Shown piece by piece: positions 25,577-33,590 of a stretch of DNA of 54,112 nucleotides. The notes under the pieces are model-generated. The model did no database searches and had not been told where the DNA came from. It saw nothing but the letters and a program-made list of their open reading frames with translations. The position numbers were made by a program, and so were the translations under genes. Numbering within the stretch: position 1 is the stretch's first letter; every line of letters begins with the position of its first letter. This stretch comes from Candidatus Ornithospirochaeta stercorigallinarum (GTDB lineage: Bacteria > Spirochaetota > Spirochaetia > Sphaerochaetales > Sphaerochaetaceae), in NCBI GenBank assembly GCA_018711525.1, contig DVIF01000041.1, positions 1 to 54,112 on the forward strand, given 5' to 3'.

Positions 25577-26518
25577 TTACACCACCCTGTTGAGGCTTCC
25601 CCCTTCAAGGAAGCTCCTGAGGTTTTCATAGACCATATCCAGCAGTCTCCTCCTCGTCTCAAGAGGAGCCCATGCGATATGTGGTGTGATAACCGCTTTC
25701 GGATGCATGGAAAGAATATTGTTCTTCGGTGGCTCCTCGGAAAGGACGTCTGCACAGTAATGTGAGAGAACCCCGTCATCCAATGCCTTGATCACTGCAC
25801 CCTCATCCACAAGACCTCCGCGGGAGGCGTTTATCAACACAGCTCCTTTCTTCACTTGCTTCAGGCTCTCTTCGTTTATCATCTTTGCACTATCTTTTGT
25901 AAGCGGGCAATGCAGTGTTATTATATCACTTTCAGAGAGCACTTCATCAAAGCTCAGGGACTTTATTCCCTCCACCCTCGAATGAGGGGAATATGAGAGT
26001 ACCTCCATGCCGAAGGCCTTTGCAATCTCCGCAACTCTTCTCCCTATATTGCCGAGCCCTATGATGCCAAGGGTCTTTCCTTTCAGCTCGAAAAGAGGAG
26101 AAAGCCAGAAGCAGAAGTTCCCACAATTCTCCCACATCCCCCTCTTGACGGCCTCATCATGCTGCATCACTGCATTTGAAATGGAAAGTATGAATGCAAA
26201 GACATGCTGTGCAACCGCATCTGTGCTGTATGAAGGGATGTTGGTGACTGCGATGCCAAGCTCTTTCGCCGCCTCTATATCTATTATGTTGTATCCAGTT
26301 GCCGTCACCCCTATGTACTTCAAAGCAGGAAGGCTCTGCATTCTCCCCCTCGAAAAAGGAATCTTGTTTGTTATCACAATCTCCTTATCACTGCATCTCT
26401 CAAACACCTCATCATCCTTTGTCACATCATAGACATCAAACGGAAGAAGGGAAGAGAATATATCATAAGACAAATCACCAGGATTCAAAGAATAACCATC
26501 AACAATCACACCTTTCAT
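25577..26518 (-). CDS. D-isomer 2-hydroxyacid dehydrogenase (glycerate/hydroxypyruvate reductase-like)
   Basis: An NAD(P)-dependent reductase of 2-keto acids with 313 residues from the ATG at 26518. The Rossmann motif is GIIGLGNIGRR; catalytic Arg is in NASRGGLVDE, Glu in the following helix, and His in TPHIAWAPLETRRR. The HIAWAP variant is typical of the glycerate/hydroxypyruvate reductase group. The upstream part of the open frame to 26554 begins with TTG and is not conserved-looking. There is no clear ribosome site. It is co-transcribed with the methyltransferase downstream. Confidence 0.87.
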   Translation of the reverse strand: MKGVIVDGYSLNPGDLSYDIFSSLLPFDVYDVTKDDEVFERCSDKEIVITNKIPFSRGRMQSLPALKYIGVTATGYNIIDIEAAKELGIAVTNIPSYSTDAVAQHVFAFILSISNAVMQHDEAVKRGMWENCGNFCFWLSPLFELKGKTLGIIGLGNIGRRVAEIAKAFGMEVLSYSPHSRVEGIKSLSFDEVLSESDIITLHCPLTKDSAKMINEESLKQVKKGAVLINASRGGLVDEGAVIKALDDGVLSHYCADVLSEEPPKNNILSMHPKAVITPHIAWAPLETRRRLLDMVYENLRSFLEGGSLNRVV

Positions 26519-26605
26519 GAGAACAATTCTGAGATAGTAGCAGATGTTTTTCAAGAAAAATATTCAAAATAAAAAAGTCCTTACAATGTAAGGACTAACA
26601 AGAAG

Positions 26606-26677
26606 AGCGAAAGACGGGACTTGAACCCGCGACATCCACCTTGGCAAGGTGGAGCTCTACCACTGAGCTACTTTCGC
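26606..26677 (-). tRNA. tRNA-Gly (anticodon GCC)
   Basis: Full cloverleaf: acceptor GCGAAAG/CTTTCGC, anticodon stem CCACC/GGTGG with loop TTGCCAA (GCC), and T arm GCGGGTTCAAGTCCCGT. It is the last gene of a five-tRNA array. Confidence 0.95.
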
Positions 26678-26691
26678 ATGTTTTTTGGTCT

Positions 26692-26771
26692 TGCGAGAGG
26701 CGGGACTCGAACCCGCAAGCCGAAGCACTAGTTCCTAAGACTAGCGTGTATACCAATTCCACCACTCTCGC
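26692..26771 (-). tRNA. tRNA-Leu (anticodon TAG)
   Basis: Acceptor GCGAGAG/CTCTCGC, anticodon loop CTTAGGA (TAG), extended variable arm, and T arm GCGGGTTCGAGTCCCGC. The long variable region confirms a class II tRNA. Confidence 0.94.
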
Positions 26772-26807
26772 AGTTAATCACCACTTTCGCAGTGCTTGGT
26801 ATATTTA

Positions 26808-26880
26808 TGAGCCGCAAAGGGATCGAACCTTTGACCCGCAGATTAAGAGTCTGCTGCTCTACCAGCTGAGCTAGCGGCCC
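26808..26880 (-). tRNA. tRNA-Lys (anticodon CTT)
   Basis: Acceptor GGGCCGC/GCGGCTC (one G-T pair), anticodon stem GCAGA/TCTGC with loop CTCTTAA (CTT), and T loop GGTTCGATCC. Confidence 0.95.
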
Positions 26881-26893
26881 AAATTTGTCTTCA

Positions 26894-26966
26894 TGCGCCC
26901 GGCAGGACTCGAACCTGTAACCTGCGGATTCGAAGTCCGACGCTCTATCCGTTGAGCTACGAGCGC
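26894..26966 (-). tRNA. tRNA-Arg (anticodon TCG)
   Basis: Acceptor GCGCTCG/CGGGCGC, anticodon stem CGGA/TCCG with loop CTTCGAA (TCG), and T loop GGTTCGAGTCC. Confidence 0.95.
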
Positions 26967-26976
26967 TTAGGTTTTG

Positions 26977-27049
26977 GGTGGAAGAAGGGATTCGAACCCT
27001 CGACAACCAGATCCACAATCTGGCGCTCTACCACTGAACTACTTCCACC
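26977..27049 (-). tRNA. tRNA-His (anticodon GTG)
   Basis: Acceptor GTGGAAG/CTTCCAC with an encoded extra G at the 5' end opposite a C discriminator, the tRNA-His identity element. Anticodon loop TTGTGGA (GTG). It is the first gene of the array. Confidence 0.96.
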
Positions 27050-27093
27050 ATAATGGAAATCCCATGGCTTTGCCAGTGCAATTTCAACGTACG

Positions 27094-27124
27094 ATAATAT
27101 GCCAAAAACAAAGAGAGATGTCAA
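27094..27124 (-). promoter_or_regulatory. Promoter of the five-tRNA array
   Basis: Minus strand TTGACA (27119-27124) with TATTAT at 27094-27099 (19-base spacer) or CATATT at 27096-27101 (17-base spacer), about 45 bases before tRNA-His. Confidence 0.55.
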
Positions 27125-27509
27125 CACATTTGTAAAAATTTTTTTATCTATTTTATGATGCACTGTTTTTTGATTGATACTTTTGCTTATTTTTATAAAA
27201 GGTACCGCCGTAAAAAACTGATATACTAGTCCTGCAGGATGAATGTTGCAATCCCCTTATTCCCAAGATGTGAATGGAAACACCATCCGATGAAGAGAAG
27301 ACAAGCAATCATGTGGACAAGACCTCCTTGGTAAATTGAATTCGAAAAATATGGCTGAAGATGCAAGCCGTCCTGTTGTTTTTCGCTTGCTGCAGTGTTT
27401 GACTAATGGAATTGTTTTTTTTAATTTCCTTAAATCGTGCTATGTTACATACATGAGAAAATCAATAACTGTTTTCCCAAAGCTCACTGGCAAGTAAGTC
27501 TCCTCCATA
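27125..27509. other. AT-rich stretch without an intact gene
   Basis: Between the tRNA promoter and the nuclease remnant there is no open frame with a ribosome site and no structured RNA that I can identify. It may hold the lost N-terminal part of the nuclease gene, but no frame is readable as such. Confidence 0.4.
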
Positions 27510-27923
27510 GTGGAGACGGGCAAGCAGTATGCAAAGGCATTCAACATGGCATCAGAGTGCCTCATCAATAACAGCACATCCAAGAGGTTTCTTCATAAGG
27601 TCCAGTATGGGAGGATAAAGGAGGAGTGCCCGACTCTTCCCACAGGACTCGTACAGTGTGCAGTGAAATCCAATTTAGAATCAGGGTTGGGAAGGCCCGA
27701 TATTGTGCTGTTGGATGATAAGAACTCAAGAGCGGCGATATTTGAAATAAAACAAGCAAGAAAAGAAGATGAAATAGAATCTAAAAAAAGTGAAGCGTTA
27801 TCACAGATAAAAGAAAAAGACTATAGGAAATCTTTTGAGGAATATGATACGATTCTGCAATACTCCATCATCATCCACAGGAAAAAAGCATTCGTTACAA
27901 GCATTGAGGAAACAGCCTTTTGA
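27510..27923 (+). pseudogene. Remnant of a PD-(D/E)XK-type nuclease (C-terminal part of an AAA-ATPase-like/PDDEXK protein)
   Basis: The readable part encodes SNLESGLGRPDIVLLDD followed by AAIFEIKQARKEDE, i.e. the D...ExK core of the PDDEXK superfamily, then SQIKEKDYRKSF and a C-terminal beta strand. This matches the C-terminal domain of the widespread anaerobe family with an N-terminal AAA-ATPase-like domain (about 500-600 residues in full). Only about 130 residues remain, the first ATG lacks a proper ribosome site, and nothing readable precedes it, so the gene is truncated. Its position next to the tRNA array is a common insertion context. Confidence 0.7.
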
Positions 27924-28037
27924 CAGGATTCTTCCAATAATTACCCATTTCTCTAGTCTTTTTGGAGTTTTTCATTATTAATTTGAAAGCTTTAATGAAG
28001 AACGGCAATGCAAAGACAATTATGTTAGCATTCAATC

Positions 28038-28802
28038 ATGGATTATCAGGATATCAATGCAGAAACGATTTCAAAGTGGATCAAGGACGGCTGGGCATGG
28101 GGAATCCCTATCGACAGCGAAACATACCAGAAGGCACTGTCAGGACAATGGGATGTAAAGCTTACCCCGAAGAAGAACGTACCGCACTCATGGTTTGGTG
28201 ATCTGAAAGGGAAACGCCTTCTGGGCCTTGCATCAGGAGGAGGACAGCAGATTCCAATCTTTTCTGCACTTGGAGCTGAATGCACGGTCCTCGATTACAA
28301 CGACATGCAGCTTGAATCCGAACGTATCGTCTCAAAAAGAGAGGGGTACAAAGTAGATATCGTAAAGGCTGATATGTCAAAACCTCTTCCTTTTTCCAAT
28401 GCTTGTTTCGATATCATATTCTGCCCGCCTTCCCTATGCTATATCGAGAAAGTGGAACCTCTGTTGAAGGAATGTGCAAGAATACTTAAAGACAATGGAA
28501 TCCTGATGATAACCTTTGAAAACGGAATCAACTATATCACGGACGTAAACGATGAATCCAGGATTGCACAGTCTCTTCCATTCAATCCGCTACAAGACCC
28601 TTCACTGTTCAGAGAAGAAGACGGGATGCAGTTCTCCCACTCGATCACAGAGCAGATCGGAGGGGTTGTAAAAGCAGGTTTCATCATCACAGACCTCTAT
28701 GAGGACACAAACGGCTACGGTCTTCTCGATGAACTGAACATCCCCTCTTTCATAGCAGTGCGGGCAATCAAAGCACCATCAGCAGTATCGGGATTATTAT
28801 AA
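28038..28802 (+). CDS. Class I SAM-dependent methyltransferase
   Basis: A 254-residue methyltransferase with an N-terminal helical cap. Motif I is a variant, LLGLASGGGQQIPIFSALG, followed by CTVLDYNDMQL, FDIIFCPPSLCYIE and LKDNGILMITFENG. This group usually methylates small molecules; the substrate is unknown. No Shine-Dalgarno site precedes the ATG. The last 35 bases overlap, in antisense, the end of the AEC transporter gene. Confidence 0.83.
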   Translation: MDYQDINAETISKWIKDGWAWGIPIDSETYQKALSGQWDVKLTPKKNVPHSWFGDLKGKRLLGLASGGGQQIPIFSALGAECTVLDYNDMQLESERIVSKREGYKVDIVKADMSKPLPFSNACFDIIFCPPSLCYIEKVEPLLKECARILKDNGILMITFENGINYITDVNDESRIAQSLPFNPLQDPSLFREEDGMQFSHSITEQIGGVVKAGFIITDLYEDTNGYGLLDELNIPSFIAVRAIKAPSAVSGLL

Positions 28803-29679
28803 GGGAAAGCATTATCGATAGAGTACTTGCAAATCCCTCCAGCTCCTGGTTGCCCTTCAGGTCCTGGCAGAAGGCGCCGGCTGCGCTGCTGATCGGGGCA
28901 AATGCCGTAATTGCCGCGGCCTTCCTCACCTCATAAGAGAAATCTGTAAGAGAGTAGAAGAAATATGCAATCAAGGCCGCAAGAGCCAGACGCAGCACAT
29001 TCACAATCACCACTTCCTTCAAGTTCTCCTTGCTGAAAGTGAATTCAAACATTATTCCGATCATGAACATCGCGATGATGCCGTTTGCCGGGCTGATCGA
29101 AGCTGCGAAATCAAAAACGATGTCAGGAAGCTTCACCCCGATTACCGCAAGTATCGTCATGAGGGTATAGACAGCAACAGATGGCTTTGTGAAGACAGAG
29201 AGAAGCGAAAGAGGGATGCTTCTTCCTTTCTTTCTTCCATCGACTGCAAGTTCTGTCACAACAAGGTTTCCACCGACGCACATGAGTGCATTTCCCATAT
29301 CGAAAAGGCAGGTCGCAACCGTTCCTACAGCTCCAAGGAAGCCGGATACGAACGGAAGAGTGAAATTGCCGATGTTATATGCAGGAAGATTAAGCATGTA
29401 GAAGATTCTCTCCTCCCTGCTCTTCTTCATAGAAATCAGATAGCCGAGAGCGCTCATGAAAATAGTAGAAAGAAACCCTATCAGGGTTATGAGCATTATG
29501 GAGATATCGAAAACATATGTCCTGAAAGATGTCAGGATTGCAGCAGGAAGTGTTATGTTCATGATAATCCTTCCTAGCGCTTCTGCATCACTTTTCCTAA
29601 CTACACCGATTTTTTTGAGAATATATGCAAGAACAATCATTCCAAAGAAGAATGAAGCCCTTAAAATCACATCCAGCAT
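28768..29679 (-). CDS. AEC-family (auxin efflux carrier-like) transporter
   Basis: An integral membrane transporter of 303 residues with about ten hydrophobic helices. The N-terminal FFGMIVLAYILKKIGVV and the middle segments NIGNFTLPFV and GNALMCVGGN fit the bacterial AEC family, whose characterised members carry malate or malonate. GGAG lies seven bases before the ATG. The substrate is not predictable. It converges on the methyltransferase gene with a 35-base overlap. Confidence 0.85.
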   Translation of the reverse strand: MLDVILRASFFFGMIVLAYILKKIGVVRKSDAEALGRIIMNITLPAAILTSFRTYVFDISIMLITLIGFLSTIFMSALGYLISMKKSREERIFYMLNLPAYNIGNFTLPFVSGFLGAVGTVATCLFDMGNALMCVGGNLVVTELAVDGRKKGRSIPLSLLSVFTKPSVAVYTLMTILAVIGVKLPDIVFDFAASISPANGIIAMFMIGIMFEFTFSKENLKEVVIVNVLRLALAALIAYFFYSLTDFSYEVRKAAAITAFAPISSAAGAFCQDLKGNQELEGFASTLSIMLSLIIIPILLMVL

Positions 29680-29718
29680 AAAGACTCCTACGGCTTTCCA
29701 TCATACACTAAAAGAGAC

Positions 29719-29753
29719 AAAAAGAAAGCTCCCGAAGTCAATCCTCAGGAGCT
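29719..29753 (-). terminator. Terminator of the small outer-membrane protein gene
   Basis: Minus strand 11-bp stem AGCTCCTGAGG / CTTCGGGAGCT (two G-T pairs), loop of five, then TTCTTTTT. Confidence 0.85.
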
Positions 29754-29775
29754 TCATGTGAAATATCAAGCAGAA

Positions 29776-30378
29776 TTAGAACCTGTAGTTGATACCTGCT
29801 TTTACCGCCCATGGCATTATATTTACGTTTTTCGGGCTTACATCAATACTTATGCTATCAGCTTTAAAAGTAGCTTTATTCATAATATTATAGCCAACAT
29901 CAGCTCCTGCAAAAATACCAAGGTGATCAGATGCTGCAATCTGCAGTCTGAGAGACGCCATAAGGGCCAGCATATTCACAGATTCAGATGTTGTATTTCC
30001 CTCGCCTGTTCCACGCTCCGTCTGATTCCTATACGACATACCACCACCTAAGAGAATATCAAAGGAATCTCCGGCCTTAAGCCTGTAGTAGGCAAGAATG
30101 TCTGCCACAAACCCGGTCTGAGCATCTGCTCCATCAATTTCAGGAAGATAGATGTCCATACCTAATGCGACATTGAGTGCGAAGCTGTCTCCAAGGTAGA
30201 AAAGTGCATCTGCTTTGACAGGTACAATATCCATACTTGTAGAGTCCGCATTTTCATGGAAACTTACAAGCTGACTATATCCGCTGGAAAGTCCAAGCAT
30301 CACAGAAGAATCCTTTGCTGCAAAAGCAGAGGAAAGAACTGCTGCAACCAATAATAGAACCAATAATGTTTTTCTCAT
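29776..30378 (-). CDS. Small outer-membrane beta-barrel protein
   Basis: 200 residues with a signal peptide ending SSAFA/AKD. Alternating hydrophobic/polar strands follow, and the chain ends VKAGINYRF with the C-terminal aromatic residue recognised by the BAM machinery. Its length predicts an eight-stranded barrel of the OmpA/OmpX type. It has a GGAG site, its own terminator, and stands alone between the AEC gene and the AmmeMemoRadiSam operon. No ligand or specific role can be read. Confidence 0.8.
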   Translation of the reverse strand: MRKTLLVLLLVAAVLSSAFAAKDSSVMLGLSSGYSQLVSFHENADSTSMDIVPVKADALFYLGDSFALNVALGMDIYLPEIDGADAQTGFVADILAYYRLKAGDSFDILLGGGMSYRNQTERGTGEGNTTSESVNMLALMASLRLQIAASDHLGIFAGADVGYNIMNKATFKADSISIDVSPKNVNIMPWAVKAGINYRF

Positions 30379-30452
30379 TTTCTACTCCATTGCCATTTAA
30401 GTTTTTATAAGTATAACTCAAAAAACATGAACAGGTTACTAAAATCGTACAT

Positions 30453-31364
30453 TTATATGAATTCACCGTAAATCACTGCATTACAATGATTACATACGCC
30501 ATTTGTCACATATCTGTCTATCTTTGTTCCACAGTTCGGACAGATGGTATCATCATGTGAAATGCTGTTGCCCCGATAGATGTATGGAATATTGCATTGC
30601 CTTGCAACTTCATACATCCTTGTAAGATATGCCTCACTCGTCTCTTTCCTGTCATCCATCATATAAGATGGGAAGAATCTTGTCAGATGCCAGACCTTGA
30701 CTCCTGCATCAGAAAGAAACCTGCCTATCTCCCGGATCATGCCTTCATTGTGGATTCCTTCGATTATCATGGTGGTGACTTCAAGGTGTGAGCCATAGTT
30801 TGAAATCTTCTCAATCCCCTTTCTTACAGGGATGGCGCTCGCCTTCACAATCCCATTATAGAATCTTTCATCTCCTTTGAGGTCGATGTTGTAGGCATCG
30901 ATAAACGGAAGGATCCTCTTTATTGACTCATCAGAGAAACTTCCATTTGAGACCATGATGTTCATCAGGCCTTTCCCTTTTGCCTTCGCTGCAACAGAGA
31001 GCATGTAATCCTGCCAGACAATGGGCTCTGAATATGTGTAGCTTATTGATGGAGCGCCCTCATTGAGTGCTATATCGACTATCGTATCCTCGTCGATGCA
31101 GACATGCTCCTTATGATGGCGTGATATCTCATAGTTCTGGCAGAATGAGCAGAAGAAGTTGCAACCCTCCTCTGCAATCGAAAGGGTCTTCGTTCCCGGA
31201 TGGAAATGATAGAGAGGTTTCTTCTCTACAGGATCCAAGGCAGCGGAACAGAGCTCAGAGTAATGGGGGCTCAGAAGCTTTCCGTCCTTCACTGCCCTTG
31301 AGCGGCAGATGCCATATCCCCCTTCTGCTATATCGCATCTACGGTAGCAGAAATCACAAGTCAC
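30453..31364 (-). CDS. amrS: AmmeMemoRadiSam system radical SAM enzyme
   Basis: A 303-residue radical-SAM protein related to pyruvate formate-lyase activases. An N-terminal CDFCYRRC is followed by the cluster motif CNFFCSFCQNY (Cx3Cx2C) near residue 68. A C-terminal zinc ribbon (CPNCGTKID ... CNHC) closes the protein. It is the third gene of the amrB-amrA-amrS operon and overlaps the amrA stop by four bases. The conserved three-gene association in bacteria and archaea suggests that the proteins act together. The reaction is not settled from sequence. Confidence 0.9.
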   Translation of the reverse strand: MTCDFCYRRCDIAEGGYGICRSRAVKDGKLLSPHYSELCSAALDPVEKKPLYHFHPGTKTLSIAEEGCNFFCSFCQNYEISRHHKEHVCIDEDTIVDIALNEGAPSISYTYSEPIVWQDYMLSVAAKAKGKGLMNIMVSNGSFSDESIKRILPFIDAYNIDLKGDERFYNGIVKASAIPVRKGIEKISNYGSHLEVTTMIIEGIHNEGMIREIGRFLSDAGVKVWHLTRFFPSYMMDDRKETSEAYLTRMYEVARQCNIPYIYRGNSISHDDTICPNCGTKIDRYVTNGVCNHCNAVIYGEFI

Positions 31365-31879
31365 GCTATCACCTCAGCCTGGAAGATCTCAAAAGATGCA
31401 TCTTCATCGAGATAGGCATCCTTCCCAAGTCCCGCTTTGAGGGAAAGCTGCTCAAAGAATGTCTTCTCATCCCACCCTGTCTCTTCTGCGACGGAGGGGA
31501 GGAATACGGCTCTCCAACCTCTGACATTCATCATAAGCCCGTCCTTTCCAAGGGTGAATTCATCAAGGCTTTTTATCTTCCTCATTGGAGTAAGAAGTGA
31601 TATCTCAATGCTGATATCCTTCAATTCGCTCTCTTCAACCGGAGGGAACCTGTAGTCGCAGGTGGCAGCATCCCTGACAAGCAGTCTTATCATCTCATAA
31701 AGCGGACATATCCCCTGCATGTACCCTATGCAACCTCTGAGCGAACCTTTCTTCCTGAGGGTGACGAAAACACCCATGCGTAAATCAGATTCAGGAACAT
31801 CGATTTTCTCATCATTAAATAGACCATGAAGGACATTGTAAGCAAAATCCAATATCCTCTTTTTCTCAGCTTTGTTCAT
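31361..31879 (-). CDS. amrA: AmmeMemoRadiSam system protein A (AMMECR1 domain)
   Basis: 172 residues with the invariant AMMECR1 hexapeptide LRGCIG (in GSLRGCIGYM, near 53). The middle part has DISIEISLLTPM, and WDEKTFFEQLSLKAGL lies near the C-terminus, where family members have a conserved helix. The function of AMMECR1 proteins is unproven. The gene sits between the MEMO and radical-SAM genes with four-base overlaps on both sides, so the three proteins are made together. Confidence 0.93.
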   Translation of the reverse strand: MNKAEKKRILDFAYNVLHGLFNDEKIDVPESDLRMGVFVTLRKKGSLRGCIGYMQGICPLYEMIRLLVRDAATCDYRFPPVEESELKDISIEISLLTPMRKIKSLDEFTLGKDGLMMNVRGWRAVFLPSVAEETGWDEKTFFEQLSLKAGLGKDAYLDEDASFEIFQAEVIA

Positions 31880-32670
31880 TTCCTCCTCCAGAACACATCG
31901 AAATAGGAGACGAAATCATCCGCATCCTGAGCATATACATCATATGAAGTGTAATGCTTGCCGAGAAAGCCTTCGTACCCCGACTCTGCCATCAGATAGG
32001 AAAGCAACATCGCAGGCGCACTTCCGCAGATGGTCATGTCCCTATGTATCTTGAAGACATCCTCCACCCTTCCCTCTGCCAGTGCGGAGGCTACCATGAA
32101 ATCCTGCTTCTCCACTTTTTCCAGAGCATCAGAGCCATATGGTGCATATCCGAAGCGTTTCCCGTAGTGAGTGAAGTCACTTGAAGCGATCAAGGCTGTT
32201 TCATCATCGATCACCTCTGCAAGATACATCCCCATCTTTTCAAGCTCCTCGAAAGATGAAAAAGAAGTAAGAAGAGCATAAGAGACGACCAAGCCCTTCT
32301 TCTTTACAAACGGCAGGAACATCTCGATGCCATGCTCCTTTGCAATTGCATTGTTGAAAACCTCTCCCTCCAAAGGAAAAGGCTCAGTCTTTATATTCCC
32401 ATATGGAGTCTCTGAAAGCGAGAAGTCGGAAACATAAAGCCTGTTGCTTTCCAAAGGGTAATAATGGGAAGGGCTTATGATGACGATCCTCTTCACAGCA
32501 TCACTCAGACCTTTGAAGAAATCACTGATCAGAGGAGCGCTGTAAAAGAGCCCTGAGTGAGGAAGGACTGACGCCCTATAGTCGCCACTGCCATCCACAG
32601 ACACCATTTCATCAAGTTCTTCCAACGCTCCGGGGTACCAGGAACCTTTGAATACGGCTTTTCTGAGCAT
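31876..32670 (-). CDS. amrB: AmmeMemoRadiSam system protein B (MEMO family)
   Basis: 264 residues of the MEMO family, related in fold to class III extradiol dioxygenases (LigB). Candidate metal-ligand histidines are in LPHSGLFYSAP, SPSHYYP and SDFTHYGKRFGYAPYG, and CGSAPAML matches the conserved C-terminal turn. A GGGGAGG site precedes the ATG. It is the first gene of the triad and starts 99 bases after the fructosamine operon, behind that operon's terminator. Confidence 0.93.
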   Translation of the reverse strand: MLRKAVFKGSWYPGALEELDEMVSVDGSGDYRASVLPHSGLFYSAPLISDFFKGLSDAVKRIVIISPSHYYPLESNRLYVSDFSLSETPYGNIKTEPFPLEGEVFNNAIAKEHGIEMFLPFVKKKGLVVSYALLTSFSSFEELEKMGMYLAEVIDDETALIASSDFTHYGKRFGYAPYGSDALEKVEKQDFMVASALAEGRVEDVFKIHRDMTICGSAPAMLLSYLMAESGYEGFLGKHYTSYDVYAQDADDFVSYFDVFWRRK

Positions 32671-32705
32671 GATATGCCTCCCCTGTCATTATCGCACAAC
32701 TTCAA

Positions 32706-32741
32706 GAAAAAAAGCTGCCTCAAATGTCACTTCGAAGCAGC
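32706..32741 (-). terminator. Terminator of the fructosamine operon
   Basis: Minus strand stem GCTGCTTC / GAGGCAGC (one G-T pair), 12-base loop, then seven T. It lies between frlD and amrB and separates the two operons. Confidence 0.85.
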
Positions 32742-32768
32742 CCATCTATCTGATGAAAAAAAGGAGGA

Positions 32769-33584
32769 CTAGTGTAGTTTGTGAGGATGGCCCCATCCGC
32801 CATGTATAAGACATGTCTCCGCACTGACAGTGGCAGCGTAGTCAAGTGCCTCAGGGATGGAAGAGCCATCAGCAATCTTTACAAGGAATCCTGCAATGAA
32901 GCTGTCCCCCGCGCCCATGGTATCGACAGGGGTTACGAACTTCACAGGCTGTGCATAGTACTCATTCCCATCATAGAAAAGCGCACCCCTGCTTCCCCTT
33001 GTGACTCCTATGATGGTTCCTCCGAGGTCATGCGCGTGTTCAAGGAATGCCTTGGCATCCTCATCTGAGAAGCCTGAGGCGGAGAAGAAGGCATATTTGA
33101 CATGCCTTATCGTCCTTTCCAGATACTCATCATCCATCCTCTCTGAATAATCGAAAGATACATCGAGAAGTTTCGAAAGCCCTTCCAGCTCGTACTCGAG
33201 ATTTGAGAAGCAACTTGTATGGATGAGGTCGTAATCCTTTATGACTTCTATATCCTCATCCACAATCCTTATGCAAAAGAGATGCTGGCAAGTATCCCTC
33301 AGCCCTTTTACAAATACTCTATCTCCATCCTCGAGCTTCACTCCTGGATGGGCCGTAGGGGCATATACCCTCCTCGAACGGGTGGTATCGACCCCTTCAG
33401 CATGGAGGTCTGCAATAATACTTTCAGCCTCCTCGTCATCACCGAAGACTCCGATGTAGCCTACCTTCACAGCTCCATCCTTCTTAGCATTCACAGCGAC
33501 GTTCACCGCATTTCCTCCAGGATAGTAGATCCCCTCATCGAGATAGCAGTCGACAACGTTGTCCCCTATACATATCAGTTTCAT
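32769..33584 (-). CDS. frlD: PfkB-family kinase, probable fructoselysine/fructosamine 6-kinase
   Basis: A 271-residue ribokinase/PfkB enzyme. GGNAVNVAVNAKKDG is the N-terminal substrate-binding signature, and DTMGAGDSFIAGFL is the C-terminal signature with the catalytic Asp. The N-terminus and the C-terminal CLIHGGWGHPH resemble FrlD. It would phosphorylate an Amadori compound at C6 to feed the FrlB deglycase encoded in the same operon. The ATG follows GGGGTGAGG and overlaps the end of the upstream permease gene region closely. Kinase assignment is firm; the substrate rests on context. Confidence 0.83.
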   Translation of the reverse strand: MKLICIGDNVVDCYLDEGIYYPGGNAVNVAVNAKKDGAVKVGYIGVFGDDEEAESIIADLHAEGVDTTRSRRVYAPTAHPGVKLEDGDRVFVKGLRDTCQHLFCIRIVDEDIEVIKDYDLIHTSCFSNLEYELEGLSKLLDVSFDYSERMDDEYLERTIRHVKYAFFSASGFSDEDAKAFLEHAHDLGGTIIGVTRGSRGALFYDGNEYYAQPVKFVTPVDTMGAGDSFIAGFLVKIADGSSIPEALDYAATVSAETCLIHGGWGHPHKLH

Positions 33585-33590
33585 TCAGCC

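Noticed and set aside
26606-27124. tRNA array as an integration site of a genomic island
   Set aside because: No integrase, no duplicated tRNA 3' end and no phage-type genes are present; only a decayed nuclease gene lies nearby.
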